Assembly (NCBI RefSeq): GCF_000002235.5
Contig: NW_022145594.1
Coordinates: 21,259,890 to 21,323,889 of the forward strand
Direction: 5' to 3'
Length of the DNA stretch: 64,000 bases
From: Strongylocentrotus purpuratus
Taxonomy: Eukaryota; Echinodermata; Echinoidea; Camarodonta; Strongylocentrotidae
Positions 45,596-57,200 of the stretch are shown in pieces. The notes below the pieces were generated by a model, which was not told the DNA's origin, made no database searches, and worked only from the letters and a program-made list of their open reading frames with translations. The first letter of the stretch is position 1. Every line of letters starts with the position of its first letter. Position numbers and translations under genes: made by a program.

Positions 45596-47450
45596 AATTC
45601 CATTCAAAAATATATATCTTATTTTTGGGGGTCTGATTTCATTGAAAATCCCACCGTTCTGCTTCTCTGAGGTTTGTCATTTAATAATTATTTGTGTATG
45701 TGTTTCCACAATGTTAGCAGCTCATCAGCTGTCAAGCCATCATATTTTCAATTAAGTTATTTATGACTGCAAACATTTGTTCAACCTACAAGGTCACTGA
45801 CAGGTGGTTATCTCATCAAATCGGCTCTCAATTAACATTTACAAAAGGGGATCATGGGGGACAAACAGGCACTAATTAGGCATTGTGTGTTATATAGAGG
45901 GCACAAGTAGCTATAGGTAGTGCAGTGAGGATTTATTTGAAATTGTCCGTGCATTATTTGCATCTTGCAAAGGACAAACTGCACTTTTCCTGCATTTGTG
46001 TTGGATGAAATATAAACAGCTTTCAGCTATTACTAATTGTTGCACTATAATTAATGAAGATATAATGCACATGTACAAATTAAGTTCATTTAGATTGGCG
46101 GTATTTATTTCATCAATATATGATTTAATATACATCTTGGAATTAAAATGACAAAAACAATAAGTGAGGTTTGAAAAGAAACAATGACAATAAATGATTT
46201 CAATCCAAAACTTTCATGAAGATAATAATAATAATAGTGGGTTCTTGTAAATCGCTCATGTCTTTAAACCTGACACTCCTGGAACCCGTTTCACAAAGCC
46301 TTTTTTCAATAACAATGACAATCTGCTGATACCCAAATAGAAGCAAGGATTTCAGTGGCTAATAACAAAAACTGTTATTTGTTACTGATGACAAGTTTTG
46401 TGAAATGGGGGCCCTGGTGCTCCACAATTATTACCTCCATTTCAGCGTGGCCAGCATTATGGCGCTCTAGCAGTTCAAGGAATTAATACATTCCAGGTAC
46501 CCATTTACCTCACTAGAGTTGAGAGTTGCAAATGTAGATCTATCCATGTCTTGCCAAAGGACATTAGTTTCACGGCCGGACTCGAACCCCACACAATGTG
46601 TTCAACATTCTGGCGAAGTATCCACTGTAGACCCAAACCCTCTACAGTATACTGCATTAAACCCTCTTTAGAATGATAAATCCTCAGGCATCAGAAGAAA
46701 AATTCAGTTATTACAAAGTTTGTTGTATTAACAATCAGCATAGACGATTGCCAAATGAGCTAAATGATAAAGCGAATATATACTGTTAATATGCCATGCT
46801 CCCAACTTTACATACTGTACACAAAATATTGCAAATAAAATGCTGTAAAATCAATCAAGGAATATAATATTAGTACTGTATACATGAATATTTCAATCAG
46901 CCTCTATGCAAGACAATAAAAACGAAACAGTGCTAGTCAAACAGTCATCTTGTGCCCCATTGTTTTGTATTCAAGCTGACTATTGTTGTTGAATCTTATG
47001 TTGGTTATATTTTTTGTGTACATCTGTGTGAACTAAACGTACTGTTATGTGTACCATGAAAAAGACACCTTTATTTCAAAACAAGACATGACTCTCACGA
47101 TAGAACTATTTACCCTTTAGTGATGGAAATTTAAACATGTTTTTTCATGCATTGCTAAAATGCTAATCTGAGTCAATTTTACCAGACTATCAATAGAAGA
47201 ATTTTTTTTACTAACTACAGGTAGATTAGCAAAATGTAGTGGCACTAAAAACCGCATTCGGAACAAACGACATGATTGTTGATACGGTAATCATAAGTAT
47301 ATCACGCTGAGGTAGAACCACATCGTTAGGAAATGGAGCTGGTAAATACATTTACCGTCTTAGGTATGTCAACAAGAACTTTTAATCAACAACCATCACC
47401 AACAATACTTGAACTCTGCACTCAGGGGCCCTTTCTTATAAAGAGTTGGG
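45596..47450 (+). repeat. 1.8-kb direct repeat, copy 1
   Basis: Collinear with 62184-64000 at high similarity in the same orientation: CATTCAAAAATATATATCTTA, GGGGATCATGGGGGACAAAC, AGGAATATAATATTAGTACT and GCTGAGGTAGAACCA occur in order in both. No conserved frame. It carries an internal MITE-like stretch at 46280-46412 with TTTCACAAAG / CTTTTGTGAAA-type ends. Confidence 0.88.
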
Positions 47451-47535
47451 ATTGATTCAAAATCAATTGCTAGTAAGCAGTCTCCTATCTCTTATGAACA
47501 TACTTGCGGTAGATATCAACTCTTTATAGGACAGG
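47425..47535. mobile_element. Short palindromic MITE
   Basis: GGGGCCCTTTCTTATAAAGA at the left and its inverse TCTTTATAGGACAGGTCCC at the right, 110 bp. Related ends (GGGCCCTGTCTCATAAAA) lie at 20366, 23494 and 24028. Confidence 0.65.
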
Positions 47536-47539
47536 TCCC

Positions 47540-50030
47540 ATACATCTCCTTCATGCCATTATATTTCTTTAAGCTACGTAACATATTCATCACATTTTAA
47601 AACTGCAATCCCATGAGAAAAGACCAATTTACCATTATCTCACTGGTGGAGCCGTACAATACAATGACTTTATCTTTATTTCCACCAGCATTAGTTTGTT
47701 TCTCAAGATTAGATACGATAACCATTTCATGTATAACTAAGCAACAGCATTTTAAAACAAGATTTTCTTATCTTGCATACCAAATGAAAATCTGAACATA
47801 TATATACATTCTTTATTGTAAAACAAGTAGAATCGGAACACCTGGGTGAATAGAACAACATTTGATATTTTTTAACAATAATTTGTTATCCCCCAATACA
47901 AGAGTAGACATTTTACTGTTAAATTTGTCCCCGTTATGTTTTATGCAACCTGAGTATTCATTTATTTGTGACGAGCTTTACTGAAAATAAATAAACATCA
48001 TGTAAACTTGTTCATGAATAAAGGAAATGGAAAGAATCTGAACGATTCCAAAGAATAAATATTGTCTAAATAAGCTTACACTTCATTAACCCCAGTGTTC
48101 CTACCCACCCTGTGTTTAATAGTGACAACAGATGGACAGAACAAAATATACAAATAATACGAATATATACAAATAATACAAAATATCCTTACAGAGCATA
48201 AACATTTGCAGAATCAATTCCTTTGCCTACAGTGTCCAGTGATATACATGAACACTACATGGACTGTACTGTTATTGCAACACATTGGCAATGCTGTATA
48301 TGGTGATAACAAATACGATAAGACATTTGAGATTTAAACTTTTTTATCTTAATACAGAATATTTATCTTTAGGATCTTCGGTTAGCAAGTGCAGGGTAAC
48401 AATAATGTGACTCCTTTTTTTTTGGTCCCGAAAATTTGGCCGACCAATATTTCGTTCAGTTGTTGTTGTTGTTGGGGGGGGGGGGGGTTAGGTCACCTTT
48501 TTTGGTAACCCATTAATAGCACAATTTTTTTTATTAAACAAAAAATTGAGGGGGGGTTCGACCCCCACCCCCACCCCCCCCCCCCCCCCCCCCCCCTGCG
48601 TACGCTGCTGCGCACACACATACACATTAAACACACTGATGAGCAGGTCCTTAGTGGTCAAAAAGCATTCGAGAATAAGAAATCACTAAGATTCAAGTAC
48701 AATTATGTCAGTCTTTTAAGTAGGTACGTTTGAGATAACCTTCTAAACCATTGTGATAATAATTCAATTGTAACCCTTCCATAATTGCACCACAAATATG
48801 TTAGTTGACACAAGCAAAGCATGAGATGTGGCCGAACATTCCTGTCAAAATTTGAATTGACTGAAATTCACTAATCAAATTAAATGATTTAAATTTCGAA
48901 GAAACAAGGAGAGTTCCATCATTTATATCGGATATCTCAAACTAATAAAATGCTTTGTCTGAGCTATATTCATTCGGCAAATGGCACTAGATGAAGGTAA
49001 TTTACTACCGAAGTTTGAAACCCACTAAAGTGAGAAAAATACTGGATAATTTTGTATATGGAATTTAAGGTTGGCAGTATTAATTTCAAAGAAGAGACTT
49101 TTTATGGCCACTGTTGATCATTTTTTGAGTGTTATTCGAAAATATAAGCACATAATGTTGAGCTTTTGACCTTTGAGTAATTATTCATCTGTGATAGTTT
49201 TTAAGAGGCTCTTTTTCCAAGACTTAATAAATTGTCACTTAAAATGAATATCTTTCTACTTTATTTGAATAATTACAGCGTTTAGCATGTACATACCATC
49301 GTAAAAGTGATACAAATTATTCTTAAACCAATACAAATATGATATTTTCTATTATTTCAAAAACATATTATTTATTGTTATGTACTTCACCCAATCAAAA
49401 TACAATTAAAAAGGGGGCTATTGAAAATGTTCCTTAAGTCTGCTAAGATTCACTTAAGATGAGTAAGTAGTAAAATCAGGACAAAATTCACACCACAAGA
49501 GGTTAGTAGTGCATAAAATATACAACTAATGCATGATCAAATAAAAAGCCATAACTAAAAGGACATTGTTGTTGCTCGAACTTTGAGGGGGGGGGGGGGG
49601 GGGGTAAGAGGACATATTTCTCCTTTATGGTCAACATTAAATTTGTTAAGTCTTTAGCAAGTGTCTCATTTGAATTAAATATTGCCCAAGACCATGATTT
49701 ACGGCATTCAACAAAAATATTGTGACCTGCCAGTGCACACAAATGCGGCATCAAAATATTTGTGCTTCTCTGACCGTAATAAACTGCCTAAAACCCCTGA
49801 GCTTAGGGGGGCTCTGCCCCCTGAACCCCCAAAACCAATTTACGTTCCTCTTGCTTCGCTTGCTACCCTCTACCTGATCGTAAATACTTTAGCCTCCCAC
49901 TTTGATAAACGTTCCGCAAGGCCTGTGTATATAATACATACGCATAAAAATCTGATCTTTATGACGTCTTTAACGTGGCATAGCTTCTTCTCCCCTTGCA
50001 AACGATCGGAAAAAGTAAGCAAGGTCATTA
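47540..50030. other. Intergenic with G/C-run repeat, no gene
   Basis: AT-rich sequence; at 48410-48610 a repeat with a G run (48473-48488), a long C run (48567-48596) and TGCGTACGCTGC, and a G run at 49587-49603. The stretch at 49790-49880 (GGGGGGCTCTGCCCCCTGAA) is another common repeat phrase. No exon recognised. Confidence 0.6.
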
Positions 50031-50033
50031 AAA

Positions 50034-50352
50034 GGGATTAAGCGACAAATATTTGTTTGAATAAGCACTGCTATTTACCATAATCTTCTTTGTAATTACA
50101 AAGCTCAGCCATGCTTACTGAGTTGAGACGTTCCATTCAATTTAAAATACTCATTCAAGAATATACTGCTCCTACATGTACGTAATCTGAAAGTAATATT
50201 TCAGCACAGTGGCAGAATTGCATGGCTGAGATTTGTAAAAGTCATTTTTTACAAAGAAGATTCTGGTGAAAAGCATTGCTTATTAAAACAGAATATTTGC
50301 ATCAATTTGGATCACACTGGTTATTTGCCGGGTTATTTGTCGCATGATCCTT
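50034..50352. mobile_element. Palindromic MITE
   Basis: GGATTAAGCGACAAATA at the left and TTATTTGTCGCATGATCC at the right are inverted termini; inner inverted blocks ATCTTCTTTGTAATTACAAAG and TTACAAAGAAGATTC support it. About 315 bp, non-coding. Confidence 0.7.
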
Positions 50353-50859
50353 TTATTAAATAACCTTGTTTTCTTTTTTATTTGTATAGGAAGAATAACC
50401 TTTGTCACGTAAAGAAATTATATAGATAACTTGTTTTATGCGTAGATACATATGAATAAAGAATAAAATGTTGATTATCAGAATGTCATTTTGAAATACC
50501 TCTATAAAAACACACGATCTTACTGTGCCGATACCACATTGTCTTTAGCCAGTATCAGTATTATTGTATGAGCCAATATAAAGTTATTATTCTTTAATCA
50601 GTTCAGTATAATGCTTTTCCTCAAGAATAGGTTCGCTATTTGGTTATGGTTAAGACGCTAAGAAATGGTTTCAAATGTACATTACACAAACCATTAACCA
50701 TTGCATAATGATGGTGGTTCTCTCTCTCTCTCTCTCTATAATCATGCATTATCAATTACATAGAAAGCAGCAACACAAAACTTAGGGTTATCTGGGATAG
50801 GTGAAAATGGGAGTTAAACAGAAAGTCATGTAAAAATGGCGCTTCGATCACTCCCCCTC

Positions 50860-51570
50860 CTCGCAAAAATGTCCCCCCAAAATGGACCCCAAAAACATAT
50901 ATGTGCTCTTACTCCCCCGCCCCCCCCCCCCCCGCTGATTCGCCGTTTGCCGGCTGGCTGATTCGCTACTAAATATTTTCTCAAGATTTGCTCCCCCCCC
51001 CCCCCCTCTTGCCGGAGGCTGGATCCGCCCCTGAAACACAGTAGCTTCAAAGATGGTTCCATATGTCAGGTCGCCCAATGTCAGCCCGCCCCTCTACTTT
51101 TTCACGAACCCCAAAAGTGCCCCCTCTGACTTTGTAAGAAATGCCCCTTTTTACATGGGAAAAGTGCCCCTTTAACTTTGAAAAGTGACCCTATTCCATC
51201 ATAAAAAAATGCCTCTCCCACTTTTCAACTTTGGGTTTAATATTTACAATTGCATCAGTTTACACTCGATTTCAACCATGACAACGATCATTGAATATTG
51301 TAAAATCGCATATGCTTCCAATGTGTTCATTTGAACCAAATTCATGACCCCATACCAGGCGCGTACGCAGGGGGGGGGGGGGGGATTAACCCTCCCCTTG
51401 AGTTTTTTTAATGTATATTTTTTGCGTATGTTTTCTTTGAACCCCCCCCCCCCCTCTCTTGATTTTTTTATTTTTTTAAATAAATTAAAAAAAAAATTAT
51501 GCCAATGGTTGACCTAAACAAGGTGACCTTACCCCCCCCCAAAAAAAATGTCCTCTTACCCCCCCCCCCC
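50860..51570. repeat. Cluster of G/C-run repeats
   Basis: C runs at 50914-50933 and 50993-51006, tandem-like GTGCCCC phrases at 51110-51220, then GGCGCGTACGCAGGGGGG at 51357 and further G/C runs to 51572. A fragment of family B MITE lies at 51240-51355. Non-coding. Confidence 0.65.
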
Positions 51571-51817
51571 CCACTTTACTTTAATACTGGAGTTAACATT
51601 TTTTCAATGGACGATTAAGTTTAAAGCGCACTCAGGGTCAAAAATGGTAAACGAATCCATCTGGATGAAAAGAATCAATCCTTCACTTAATAGGGACGCT
51701 TGCTACGCATTGACAGTGTTACCTTTCTTCGCTCTAGTGATCTCGAGGCAGCAGATTGCAAGGATTTGGGTAAATAATTTTTAAAAAAGTCCTCGGAAGT
51801 GGTTATTAGAAGCTTAA

Positions 51818-52021
51818 ACAGGGCTCCCACTTAGCCGAGTTGGAGCCTCGAGTTGTGACGAGCTGGCGCGATCTTATGACAAGCAGTTTTATCATTAAAA
51901 CATATTTCTTGATATCAAGAATTGATTTATTGATATCAATTAATAATAAAACGGCTTGCCATAAGATCGCGCCAGCTCGCCACAACTCGAGGTTCCAACT
52001 TGGCTAAGTGGGAGCCCTGCT
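51818..52021. mobile_element. TTAA-flanked near-perfect palindrome MITE
   Basis: ACAGGGCTCCCACTTAGCC at the left and GGCTAAGTGGGAGCCCTGCT at the right, flanked by TTAA on both sides (51814-51817, 52022-52025). The arms pair almost throughout (GATCGCGCCAGCTCG block), leaving a short centre around TTGATATCAA. Confidence 0.88.
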
Positions 52022-52261
52022 TTAAACTACACTCTCTGTCAGTTTACAAAACCAGAGGTTGTATTGGGAACCACTTTTATCTTTACGGATGGGGTGCAGG
52101 GGAAGAGCCTTTGCCTGGAGTCTAGGGAGCGGAGACCCAGGAAATTGTTTAATAAAAAAATATAAAAAAGTCGTCAAGAGTGATAGAGTTGTAATTCCCT
52201 CCTTGAAAATCACGTAGCTCCTTTTATTTCATTTAATAAATAACTTCTCTTTCTCTCTTAA

Positions 52262-52716
52262 AGGTATTATGTCCCATTTGCAGGCCAAACAAAAAATGAA
52301 AAGATTAAATTCCAACGGCATTTGAAATATAATACTAATTCAGAACTTCCCTCAAAACGAAAGGGCTAGAAAATGACTTTTAGTGGGAAAATAACGACCA
52401 TTGGTTGTCGAATCAACTTAAGTGATTGCAATCACCTAAGTAATAGTCTGATTTTCAGAACTTTTTTACCGAATGGTCGTACGTTTTGTCCTGTACAAAG
52501 ATTCAATCAGTTTTATTTTGGCCTTTACAAGAAGTGGATTTTTGATGTTCGTGTACCTGCTACTGCTCAGTCAGTCAGTCACTCAATTTGTAATTTGAAT
52601 ACTAGGATGCTGGTAATGTTTAAATTTCACAGTTAGGACACACATGACTTATTCATAATTTCCGCAAAGTTCTACCGAATATGATGTTGGCTGCAAAAGG
52701 GACATAGTATCGTCAA
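52262..52716. mobile_element. MITE family A, copy 2
   Basis: TTAA-AGGTATTATGTCCCATT at the left and GGCTGCAAAAGGGACATAGT near 52690 at the right, inverted to each other. Collinear with 6117-6650. Confidence 0.75.
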
Positions 52717-52957
52717 CTCTATATATTTCATGTTTCTTCGTCACTATTCTGTAGGTGTGTAAGCGCTATGGTACTTTGTTTTTATAGCGCTCCTAAATAG
52801 TCGATATAATTATTATTATCAAATAAATCAATTCAATTTCAATTTAATATATTCGATTCGTCATATAAAAACATAATAATTATAACATTGATATTTACAG
52901 ATAAGTAAAGAGCATACAAATAACATAACGAAAGATAAACATAAAATACATATACGA

Positions 52958-52977
52958 ATGGGGGGGGGGGGGGGGAC
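52958..52977. repeat. Poly-G run
   Basis: 17 consecutive G, followed by ordinary sequence and a run of CTAACACCTAA-like units at 53036-53095. Confidence 0.9.
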
Positions 52978-53096
52978 CAGCAAGAAAGAACAATTGTGAT
53001 GCTGGTCCCTTGCGACATAATAAAGAATTCTAACCTATAACACTAAACACCTTACACCTAACACCTAACAACTAACACCTAAAATCTAACACCTGA

Positions 53097-54050
53097 TTAA
53101 TAATAATAATAATGAACGTTATTTGTATAGCGCATATCATTAACACAAAGAAAGTCCCTATGCGCTTAGAAAAGAAGGAAAAGGGCGGAATAGAAATGAA
53201 CATCTATGCCTGATACATGAAAATAATTAATTACAAACAACAATAATGATACACAATTCCTTAATAGCTTACATGCAATAGGGTAATTTAGGTAATACAA
53301 ATTTAAACATGAAAAATAAATTAAATATTAATATGTACATGATACTATAACCAAAGAGTCACTAAACAGCTAGAACAAATTAACAATTTACAAAAAGATA
53401 GGTCTTTAACAGAGTCTTAAATGATTCTGTTGTGCTTGCCTGTTTGACAGTATCAGGCAAGCTGTTCCACAATTCGGCCGAAGAATTTTGAAAGAGCGAG
53501 TGCCATAATATTTTTTTTGAGTGCTTGGAGCTACCAGGAGGGATTTACTATTTGATCTTAATTTTCTTGTAGGGGTATATTGTAGAATGAGATCTTGGAG
53601 GTAAGACGGGGCTGTAACGTTTAGGCATTGATAATTATATGTCAGTAAAATTATCTTATAATTAATACGGGACTTAACTGGCAGCCAGTGCAATTGTTTA
53701 AGTATGGGTGTTATATGTTCTCTGCATTTAGTTCTAGTGATTAGTCTGGCTGCTGAGTTTTGGATTCTTTGTAATTTATTGGTGTGAACATCCGGAAGAG
53801 AATGTAGTAAACTATTGCAAAAATCTATGCGAGATATAATCAGGGCATGAACCAGCTGCTTAGTAGCTTCTTTGGTTAGGAATTGGTGGATTTTTTTCAA
53901 TTTTGTGCAGAGCAAACGAACTGGTTTTACATACATTATTGACTTGAGCTGTCATTGTAAGATTTTTATCTAGCTGCACGCCAAGATCTCTAGCGGCATC
54001 GACACATTTGATAATGGTATTGGCTATTTCACATGAAACTATTCACAAAA
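53097..54050 (-). mobile_element. 5'-truncated L2-like LINE
   Basis: RT C-terminal half on the - strand: ARDLGVQLDKNLTMTAQV, then after a frame change HALIISRIDFCNSLLHSLPD, LQRIQNSAARLITRTK, HITPILKQLHWLPVKSRI and APSYLQDLI. These are L2-clade signatures. The 3' end reads ATGCGCTATACAAATAACG and closes with (ATT)n at 53097-53113. It lies just beyond the transporter gene. Confidence 0.88.
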
Positions 54051-54096
54051 ACGTAATTGTTTGTATCTCTTTTTAAGTGCAGGTTTAAAACGTGAA

Positions 54097-54102
54097 TTTA
54101 TT
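54097..54102 (-). terminator. Polyadenylation signal of the transporter
   Basis: AATAAA on the - strand, 28 nt after the stop codon of the SLC16-like gene. Confidence 0.6.
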
Positions 54103-54129
54103 TTCGACAGTCTTTCCTTCGTGTGAATT

Positions 54130-54266
54130 TCATTTCAGCTCGCACGAGGAGGTTTCTCGTCTCTTTACTATTTTGACGGGTAACATGAGGAAAAAGGTGA
54201 AGACATCGACGATGGCAAGGAGCTTGAACGACGCGTCATATGATGAAAACGTGTCAGCCGTAAATC
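54130..54266 (-). CDS. SLC16-like exon 4 (last helix and tail)
   Basis: 137 nt, too short to stand out alone; acceptor CTCCAATACAG|GATTTA. Reads FTADTFSSYDASFKLLAIVD then a hydrophobic helix and basic tail to TGA. It restores the frame exactly and completes the carrier. Confidence 0.85.
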
Positions 54267-57200
54267 CTGTATTGGAGAGACATATAATAGGGACTTTTAG
54301 ATTCTGTACGACGAGAACGTGGAATGCCCTTTTAAGGCAATGTGACGTCCTTTTAAGGCACTGGCAGTGACGTTACATTGCCTTAAAAGGGCAGTCCGCG
54401 TTCTCGTCGTGCAGAATCTAAGAGTCCCTACTATGGGGATCGGAGAGGGCTGTGAATTATTACAGAGAAAATATACTCGTGTTTCTCATCAAAATACAAC
54501 TTTAAACTTGTTTTCTTCTTCCAGATTCGATCTTTAATTTCCACATAAATATATTATACGGGAGAGTGTTTTTCCCTTGGTGTTAAATAAATAAAAAAAA
54601 AATAAAAAAACAGTACAAACTTAACGTCCAAAATGAGACGCCAACTCACCAAAGGAGGTCGAAGCCCTGGTGCTGTGTCCTCTTTCGTGATATATTGTGG
54701 ATAATATGTATTTAGACTCATTTTTCATGGCGCGAATGAGATGTTTCTTCGACCAAGTTTGACAAATATTGGTTAAAAATGAATGGAAGGGATTGGTCAT
54801 GACAACATTATCATGGAGGACCTTCTCCATATCATTACTGACCTCACTTTCCAAAGTTTAGACTATTTTATTTTAACCTTTCTCCCATCTTTCTCGAACT
54901 ATTTAAAGTCACATTGTGTTTCCCTATGTAAGCCAAAATTATGTAACCGTTTACTTCAAAGGCGCCGGTGGAGGGGGGGGGGGGGGAGGGCGTTACTAAA
55001 TGGATGAAATGTGAATACTATCTTATTTTGTCTGCCTTTCTCCCACACCCCACCCCATATCTCTCTCTCTTTCCCTTTCTCCTTTTCCCCTCCCTTGTTT
55101 TCGACATTTGGTGGGGGTGGGGGGGGGGGGGGTTATTAGCACCCTGAGGTATAGGTAGAGATAAACCGAATCATTATTAGTGAAAGTAAAACGGAACAGG
55201 AATACCTGCTATGAATCCACTAAAGTACACTGCTGAACCAGCAACGACTTCCAGGAAAGCCAAAGACATCGCCAGGTGATCAGCTGAGACCCGTGCCTTG
55301 ATCACCAAGTGCCCCAGGGTACCTCTTCCTGCGAAACTAACCGATGAACAAAACGATGATATCAACATGACAATCAGGTTCGGAATATACACATCAGTCA
55401 CCATAACAACTGTATTCATGATGCTCAAGATAAGAACCATGTCAATGGGACGGATCAGCCTATGGGTGAGGAAACCCACAGAGACTCTTGCAGAGATGCT
55501 TCCAACGGCAGCACAGAATGTCAAAAGAATGATGTTATGGCTAGAAAGTTCTCTCTGGAGGGCGTGTGGAACAAGGAATGAGAGCCATCCACTGTACACA
55601 AACACCATCGAAGTATGTGATAGGAAGATGAAAAGAGATATTGGGTCCAAATATATCATGGTACTGCGAAACCACTTCAGGAGAATCTGCGTTACATCGG
55701 CTATACTACTGAGAGGCGAGTGTCCATGCACGGCGTTGCGCGACTTGTCGATAGGGATATCAGATTCATTTTCGGGCTCTTCAACCAAGGGAGCTAAGAG
55801 CTTGTCTCGATGACTGTCTTGCAATCCTTCTCCATCTTTCGAAGGAATATCCTTCGAGGGCATCTGAATGGTCATCAGGCAAGGGACCTCATGAAACATG
55901 AGACCTGCCAGAATCACAAGAGCCCCCCTCCATCCGTAAGCAGTTAGCAGCTCTTCTGCCATGAAAGGGTAGAGTACCATTCCCAGAGCGTGTCCGCAAG
56001 ATGCAAGGCTGTAGAAGATGTTGAAGTTGTCACCTGCAAGTCGATTCAATGCCACAAGGCAAGGCATTCGGACCATGCTGTGCCCCAATCCTGTGACGGG
56101 AACAAGCAAAGAGGAATCAAATTTACGCGGGTTCTTCGAGCCTTCCAATAGGGACCTTTAGATCCTGCACGACGAGAACGTAGACTGCCCTTTTAGGGCA
56201 ATGTGACGTCACTGCCAGTGCCTTAAAAGGACGTAACATTGTCTTAAAAGGGCAGTCCACTTTCACGTCGTGCAGAATCTAAAAGTCCCTGATCTTCAAA
56301 GACCTACTTCAAACAAACCCTCGGTTTAACTTTTTTTCTCAATATGCCACTTTCGTAATTGTAATAAAATTCAATACATATGCATCTTTGTTATAAAGTG
56401 CCTTGTTTCTAGTTCTTTCATTCACGTGTTACGGGTAATAAATGTATTTCAATAGTCATAATGCAAATTGCATACATTGGATATTGTTAGGGCAAGTTGT
56501 AATGTTTGTCCAACCTAGCAACAACATATGTGCACGTCTAAATATTCGTAGCCTCCTCCGTAACAGAAACAAATGAACTTATATTTTTACTGAGTAATGA
56601 AGTTCAAAAGTTCATATTCCTGCACTGAATGAAACTTTTTAGACGAATCGGTTTTTAACAGTAAACTCAGTATTGGTAATGTTTGACCTTCTTCGTAAAG
56701 ATAGAAACGGACATGACGGTGGAGTGTCTGTGTATATTCCTATTTTTGTTTTGAATAAAAAAAAAGAAGAAGACAATTACGTTGTATCGAATTCTAAAGA
56801 AGTAATTCCGCTTATGATTTAACCGAAATTTTCTATTAACCCAATAATATTTCTTTATTGGTATCGATCATCTTTTTGTTCCCTTCCTTTTTCTCTTCTC
56901 TTTTTTAATTTTTCTTTTGTTTGTTTGTTCGTTCTATGTTGGTGTGTGTTTTGTATACTGTTGTACTTGTTATGTGTTTAAATGTTGTTTGGGGCGGGGG
57001 GTAGTAGGTGTTTTCTAGCTCTTTCTCTTTTTATATATATAATTTGTTTGTCTCTAAAGGAAATTTAAGAGGAAAACAGAATATTGCGGAAAAGAAATAA
57101 TTTGAGATTTATATTCAAACTGGTCGAGAAAATAGTACGAACTTTATTTGCGATTTCTGTTTTGTTTTTGTGAAAATATAACTTTGTTTATGTAAATATT

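Noticed and set aside
49682-50041. 119-codon frame
   Set aside because: It crosses the common GGGGGCTCTGCCCCC repeat phrase and a MITE edge; no domain or splice signals.
54092-54370. + strand frame with exon-like codon use (NMRKKVKTSTMARSLNDAS)
   Set aside because: It is the antisense of the last SLC16 exon, which fits frame, splice sites and membrane helix on the - strand.
54621-54854. 77-codon - strand frame with a possible donor (CTTTG|GTGAGT)
   Set aside because: It lies inside the last intron of the SLC16 gene, has no acceptor in phase and would break the carrier frame.
55298-55813. 171-codon + strand frame
   Set aside because: Antisense of SLC16 exon 3.
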